Shown one piece after another: positions 61,537 to 64,000 of a DNA stretch of 64,000 bases; position 1 is the stretch's first letter, and every line of letters starts with the position of its first letter. The stretch comes from Actinospineispora eucalypti (GTDB lineage Bacteria > Actinomycetota > Actinomycetes > Mycobacteriales > Pseudonocardiaceae): positions 930,001-994,000 of the forward strand of contig JACHMT010000005.1 of NCBI GenBank assembly GCA_014208095.1, in the 5' to 3' direction. The notes under the pieces were generated by a model. The model worked only from the letters and a program-made list of their open reading frames with translations, did not search any database and was not told the origin of the DNA. A program made the translations under genes and the position numbers.

Positions 61537-62469
61537 GACCGTGGCCCGGTCCTGCTCGGCGATCGGGACGACGCCGAGCGGGGCCTGCGGGTCGATCTTG
61601 TAGCTCATCGTCCGCTTGTAACCCTGCTTCTTCTGCATGCCGCTCTTGCGCCAGGCGGCGGTGAGGCCGGCCTTGGCCCAGAACGCCGGGCCGTCCAGCG
61701 AGCTGGAACGGGGCTTCCAGTGCAGCACGTTGCGCAGGATGCCGTTGCCGTAGTGACGGGCGTAGGAGCGGCGCACGTGGTCGGTCCAGTGCTCGGTGGT
61801 GAGCGAGATGGAGAAGTCGTCCAGGTTCTGGACCCGGTGCGGGCCGTTCAGGCCCCAGTGCAGCATCTGGCCCGGCTCGAGGTCGTAGACCTCGGCGTGC
61901 TCGTCGTACCACGGCTCGTACGGGAGGTCCTCCATGGCCAGGCTGCGGACCACGTTCTCCACCGAGGTGGCCGGCAGGAACGGCTCGGTGTTGGGGTAGA
62001 TCCAGATGCGCTTGCGGCCCTTGATCTGCCACAGCGACTGGCCGGGCACGTCGAAGTGGTAGAACACCCGGGCCGTCGGGGACGAGATGAGCAGGCACAT
62101 CTTGCGCTTGAAGGTCTTGAAGTCCGGCATGGTGTCGCCCAGCTCGCGGTACATCTGCTCGAGCAGCTCGGCGAACCGGGGGTCGGCCTTCTCCACCGCG
62201 ATGGCGTTGATCCAGACCCGGCCGCCGCGCACCGCGTCGAGCACCTTCGAACCGGGCTGTCCGGCGCGGTCCACGTGGCCCCAGGTGGACACGTCATCAC
62301 CCATGGTGGTGATGTCCAGGTCCCTCGGGTCCATGGTCTCGATCAGCTTGGCCAGCGACTCGTCGCTGAACAGGTCCTCGCGTTCGGCCAGGAGGTGCCG
62401 CAACCTCACGGTGTGGTTGCCCCACAGCTTGATGTCCCGAGGCGTGATGTTGTCGAAAACGCGTGGCAC
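61522..62469 (-). CDS. JmjC/cupin-like Fe(II) oxygenase candidate
   Basis: A 315-aa cupin-fold protein. FYHFDVPGQSLWQIKGRKRI near residues 134-153 has an HxD motif followed by a typical JmjC strand, and LHWGLNGPHRVQNLDDFSIS near 200 supplies the distal His. GTG 62469 is preferred because GGAGAGAG lies eight bases upstream; an in-frame GTG at 62562 would add residues with poor codon bias. JmjC-like bacterial proteins hydroxylate amino-acid side chains or metabolites; the target is unknown here. Confidence 0.65.
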   Translation of the reverse strand: MPRVFDNITPRDIKLWGNHTVRLRHLLAEREDLFSDESLAKLIETMDPRDLDITTMGDDVSTWGHVDRAGQPGSKVLDAVRGGRVWINAIAVEKADPRFAELLEQMYRELGDTMPDFKTFKRKMCLLISSPTARVFYHFDVPGQSLWQIKGRKRIWIYPNTEPFLPATSVENVVRSLAMEDLPYEPWYDEHAEVYDLEPGQMLHWGLNGPHRVQNLDDFSISLTTEHWTDHVRRSYARHYGNGILRNVLHWKPRSSSLDGPAFWAKAGLTAAWRKSGMQKKQGYKRTMSYKIDPQAPLGVVPIAEQDRATVSHLS

Positions 62470-62576
62470 GGCGAACTCTCTCTCCAGTAGGGGGTGGCCC
62501 ACTAGGTCCAACGTACGCGGGTTGGAAATGTTACCTAGGGTGCCCTTTGCCTCAGCGACCACCTCTCACCCGGTTC

Positions 62577-63623
62577 TCAGCGGCCGACGAAAATTCCGTT
62601 CTGCGGCCGGGGCGAGTCGAGTAGGGCGACCTCGGTGAAGCCGGCTCCGGCGAGCAGCTCCATGGCCCGCTCCCGGCCCCACACGGCCCCCAGCGCCGGG
62701 CCGCCGGAGGCCCGCGTGGTGGGTACGCAGAACATCAGGCTGATCGCGTAGCCCAGCGGGGCGTGCGGGTTGTCCAGGTTCCGCTCCAGGTGGCTGGAGA
62801 AGTTGGTGTCCACCATGACGAACGTGCCGCCGGGGCGAAGCGCCGCCCGCACCCTGGCCAGCACCGCCTCCGGGGCGCGCTGGTCGTGGATGGCGTCGAA
62901 CGCGGTGATCACGTCGAAGCCGGGGTCGGTGGGCAGCAGCTCCGCGTCGGCGACCAGGAACTCGGCGTTGCGCAGGGCCATCCGCTCCCGCTCGGCCTCG
63001 GCCAGCGCGATCGCCTCGGGGGCGATGTCCAGCCCGAAGAACTCGGAACCGGGGAAGGCGGCGGCCATCAGGTTCACCGCGTGACCACTGCCGCAGCCCA
63101 GGTCGAGCACCCGCGCCCCGGAGCGCAGCCGGTCGGTGAGCCCGGGCACCGCGCCGAGGAACCCGTCGACCAGGTGGTCGTCGTACACGTGCCGCCAGGT
63201 CTCGCCCAGCGAATCGCCGGCCACGGCGGCGTACTCGGCGTACGGAACCCCGCCGCCCTCGGTGAAGCAGCGCTCCACGGCGGGCAGCACCGCGCCGAGG
63301 GTGCGCAGCGTGCTGGCCGCCGGCCCGACGTTGGCGGCGGTGGCCCCGGTGAGCAGGGCCGCGTGCTCGGCCGGGAGGACGTATTCGCCGGGCCCGGGGC
63401 GGTATTCGAGGATGCCGCCGGTGACCATGGCGCCCAGCCACTCGCGCACGTACCGCTCGTCCAGCCCGGCCCGGTCGGCCAGCCGCCCGCTGGTCGCCGG
63501 GCCGGCGGCGGCCGCCTCGAACAGCCCGGTCCGGTGGCCGATGCCGATCATCATGGTGAGTGCGCCGCCGGTCATCAGCTCGAGCAGCCGACCGCCGAAC
63601 GCCTGGGTGCGTTGAAGATCCAC
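62577..63623 (-). CDS. SAM-dependent methyltransferase
   Basis: A 348-aa methyltransferase with an N-terminal winged-helix-like domain (HRTGLFEAAAAGP, TSGRLADRAGLDERYVREWL) and a Rossmann domain with ARVLDLGCGSGHAVNLMAAA near 169 and DVITAFDAIHDQRAPEAVLA near 230. It resembles class I methyltransferases with a dimerisation domain such as those acting on small molecules or sterol-like compounds. GTG 63623 is chosen as the first start with family-like sequence. Substrate unknown; its neighbours offer no clue. Confidence 0.85.
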   Translation of the reverse strand: MDLQRTQAFGGRLLELMTGGALTMMIGIGHRTGLFEAAAAGPATSGRLADRAGLDERYVREWLGAMVTGGILEYRPGPGEYVLPAEHAALLTGATAANVGPAASTLRTLGAVLPAVERCFTEGGGVPYAEYAAVAGDSLGETWRHVYDDHLVDGFLGAVPGLTDRLRSGARVLDLGCGSGHAVNLMAAAFPGSEFFGLDIAPEAIALAEAERERMALRNAEFLVADAELLPTDPGFDVITAFDAIHDQRAPEAVLARVRAALRPGGTFVMVDTNFSSHLERNLDNPHAPLGYAISLMFCVPTTRASGGPALGAVWGRERAMELLAGAGFTEVALLDSPRPQNGIFVGR

Positions 63624-63687
63624 GGACCTACCGTGCCATCCTCCGCTCGGCGCGCCGACCTGATTTCCCGGAGGTAGCGTCCGGGAG

Positions 63688-64000
63688 ATGGCGAGCACGC
63701 GGGACTCACCCGGCCCGGAGTTCCCGTCCACCTGGGCCCGGCTCGACCCGGACAAGCCCGCGGTCGTGGTGCTGGAGGACGGGGGCGAACCGGCCCGGAC
63801 CCTGACCTACGCGGAGCTGGATCAGCGGTCGCTTCGGCTGGCCCGGCTGCTGCACGCCGACGGGCTGGCCCCCGGGCGGCACATCGCGGTGCTGATGGAG
63901 AACCGGGCCGAGCTGTTCGAGGTGTGCTGGGCGGCGAAGCGTTCCGGGCTGTACGTGACCGTGGTGAACACCCGGCTGAACCCGGCCGAGGCGGCCTACG
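63688..64000 (+). CDS. AMP-binding acyl-CoA synthetase, 5' part only
   Basis: Only the first 104 codons lie in the window; the gene runs off the end. LDPDKPAVVVLEDGGEPART then LTYAELDQRSLRLARLL and GRHIAVLMENRAELFEVCWA are typical of the acyl-CoA synthetase N-terminus (ANL superfamily). ATG 63688 follows GGGAG. It is divergent from the methyltransferase with 64 bp between, which may hold shared promoters. Confidence 0.85.
   Translation, partial: MASTRDSPGPEFPSTWARLDPDKPAVVVLEDGGEPARTLTYAELDQRSLRLARLLHADGLAPGRHIAVLMENRAELFEVCWAAKRSGLYVTVVNTRLNPAEAAY

Overview
The window is about 64 kb of very GC-rich DNA with near-continuous coding on both strands, strong G/C third-position bias and frequent GTG starts. 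Close relatives of mycobacterial EthA and EthR, a DUF222-HNH (13E12-type) gene behind a mycobacterial-type SOS box, an ECF41 sigma factor and heterotetrameric sarcosine oxidase together point to an actinobacterium of the Mycobacteriales/Pseudonocardiales, probably a Pseudonocardiaceae member such as Amycolatopsis or a relative. No rRNA, tRNA, CRISPR array, transposase or phage gene was recognised.

Layout. 0-5.6 kb: ATP-dependent hydantoinase/oxoprolinase pair hyuA-hyuB, then a TetR gene divergent from a flavin monooxygenase across a twin operator. 5.6-10.6 kb: an EthR orthologue and a CoA-transferase, AidB-like acyl-CoA dehydrogenase and MFS permease operon. 10.7-19.3 kb: LysR regulator, a repeat-rich noncoding island, D-aminoacylase with a permease and PucR regulator, divergent from an SHMT-fold PLP enzyme and an amino-acid permease. 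19.4-25.5 kb: EthA, an APC permease, a second noncoding island and dimethylglycine oxidase. 25.7-32.4 kb: FadR-type regulator, lipocalin-like protein, GMC oxidoreductase, cNMP/CBS/DUF294 protein and metallophosphoesterase. 32.4-40.7 kb: solute-binding lipoprotein with an APC permease, two alpha/beta hydrolases, a small ORF, a beta-lactamase-like hydrolase with a second permease paralogue, and ECF41 sigma. 40.7-46.2 kb: GntR regulator divergent from soxBDAG. 46.2-48.2 kb: acetyltransferase and a frameshifted DUF222-HNH gene. 48.2-55.3 kb: Rieske oxygenase and ferredoxin divergent from IclR, betaine aldehyde dehydrogenase, permease and choline-dehydrogenase-like GMC enzyme. 55.4-64 kb: tartrate/malate-type dehydrogenase, sugar transferase, a five-gene redox cluster (SDR, SMP-30, ketopantoate-reductase-like, WrbA, LLM flavoprotein), a JmjC-like protein, a methyltransferase and the start of an acyl-CoA synthetase.

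Functional theme. Four separate blocks can be joined into choline -> betaine aldehyde -> glycine betaine -> dimethylglycine -> sarcosine -> glycine -> serine, each block with its own regulator. HyuAB could feed the same route with sarcosine if it is an N-methylhydantoinase (inference). D-aminoacylase, several amino-acid permeases and the SHMT-fold enzyme extend this into amino-acid scavenging.

Most notable non-coding signals. An exact 12-mer, GTTCAGCGGAAC or its complement, occurs 12 times between 11.5 and 47.6 kb as the core of a small hairpin, once as a five-copy 24-bp tandem array beside an inverted-repeat-bounded island. EthR and EthA are 13 kb apart instead of divergent neighbours, yet both carry a similar EthR-like operator.
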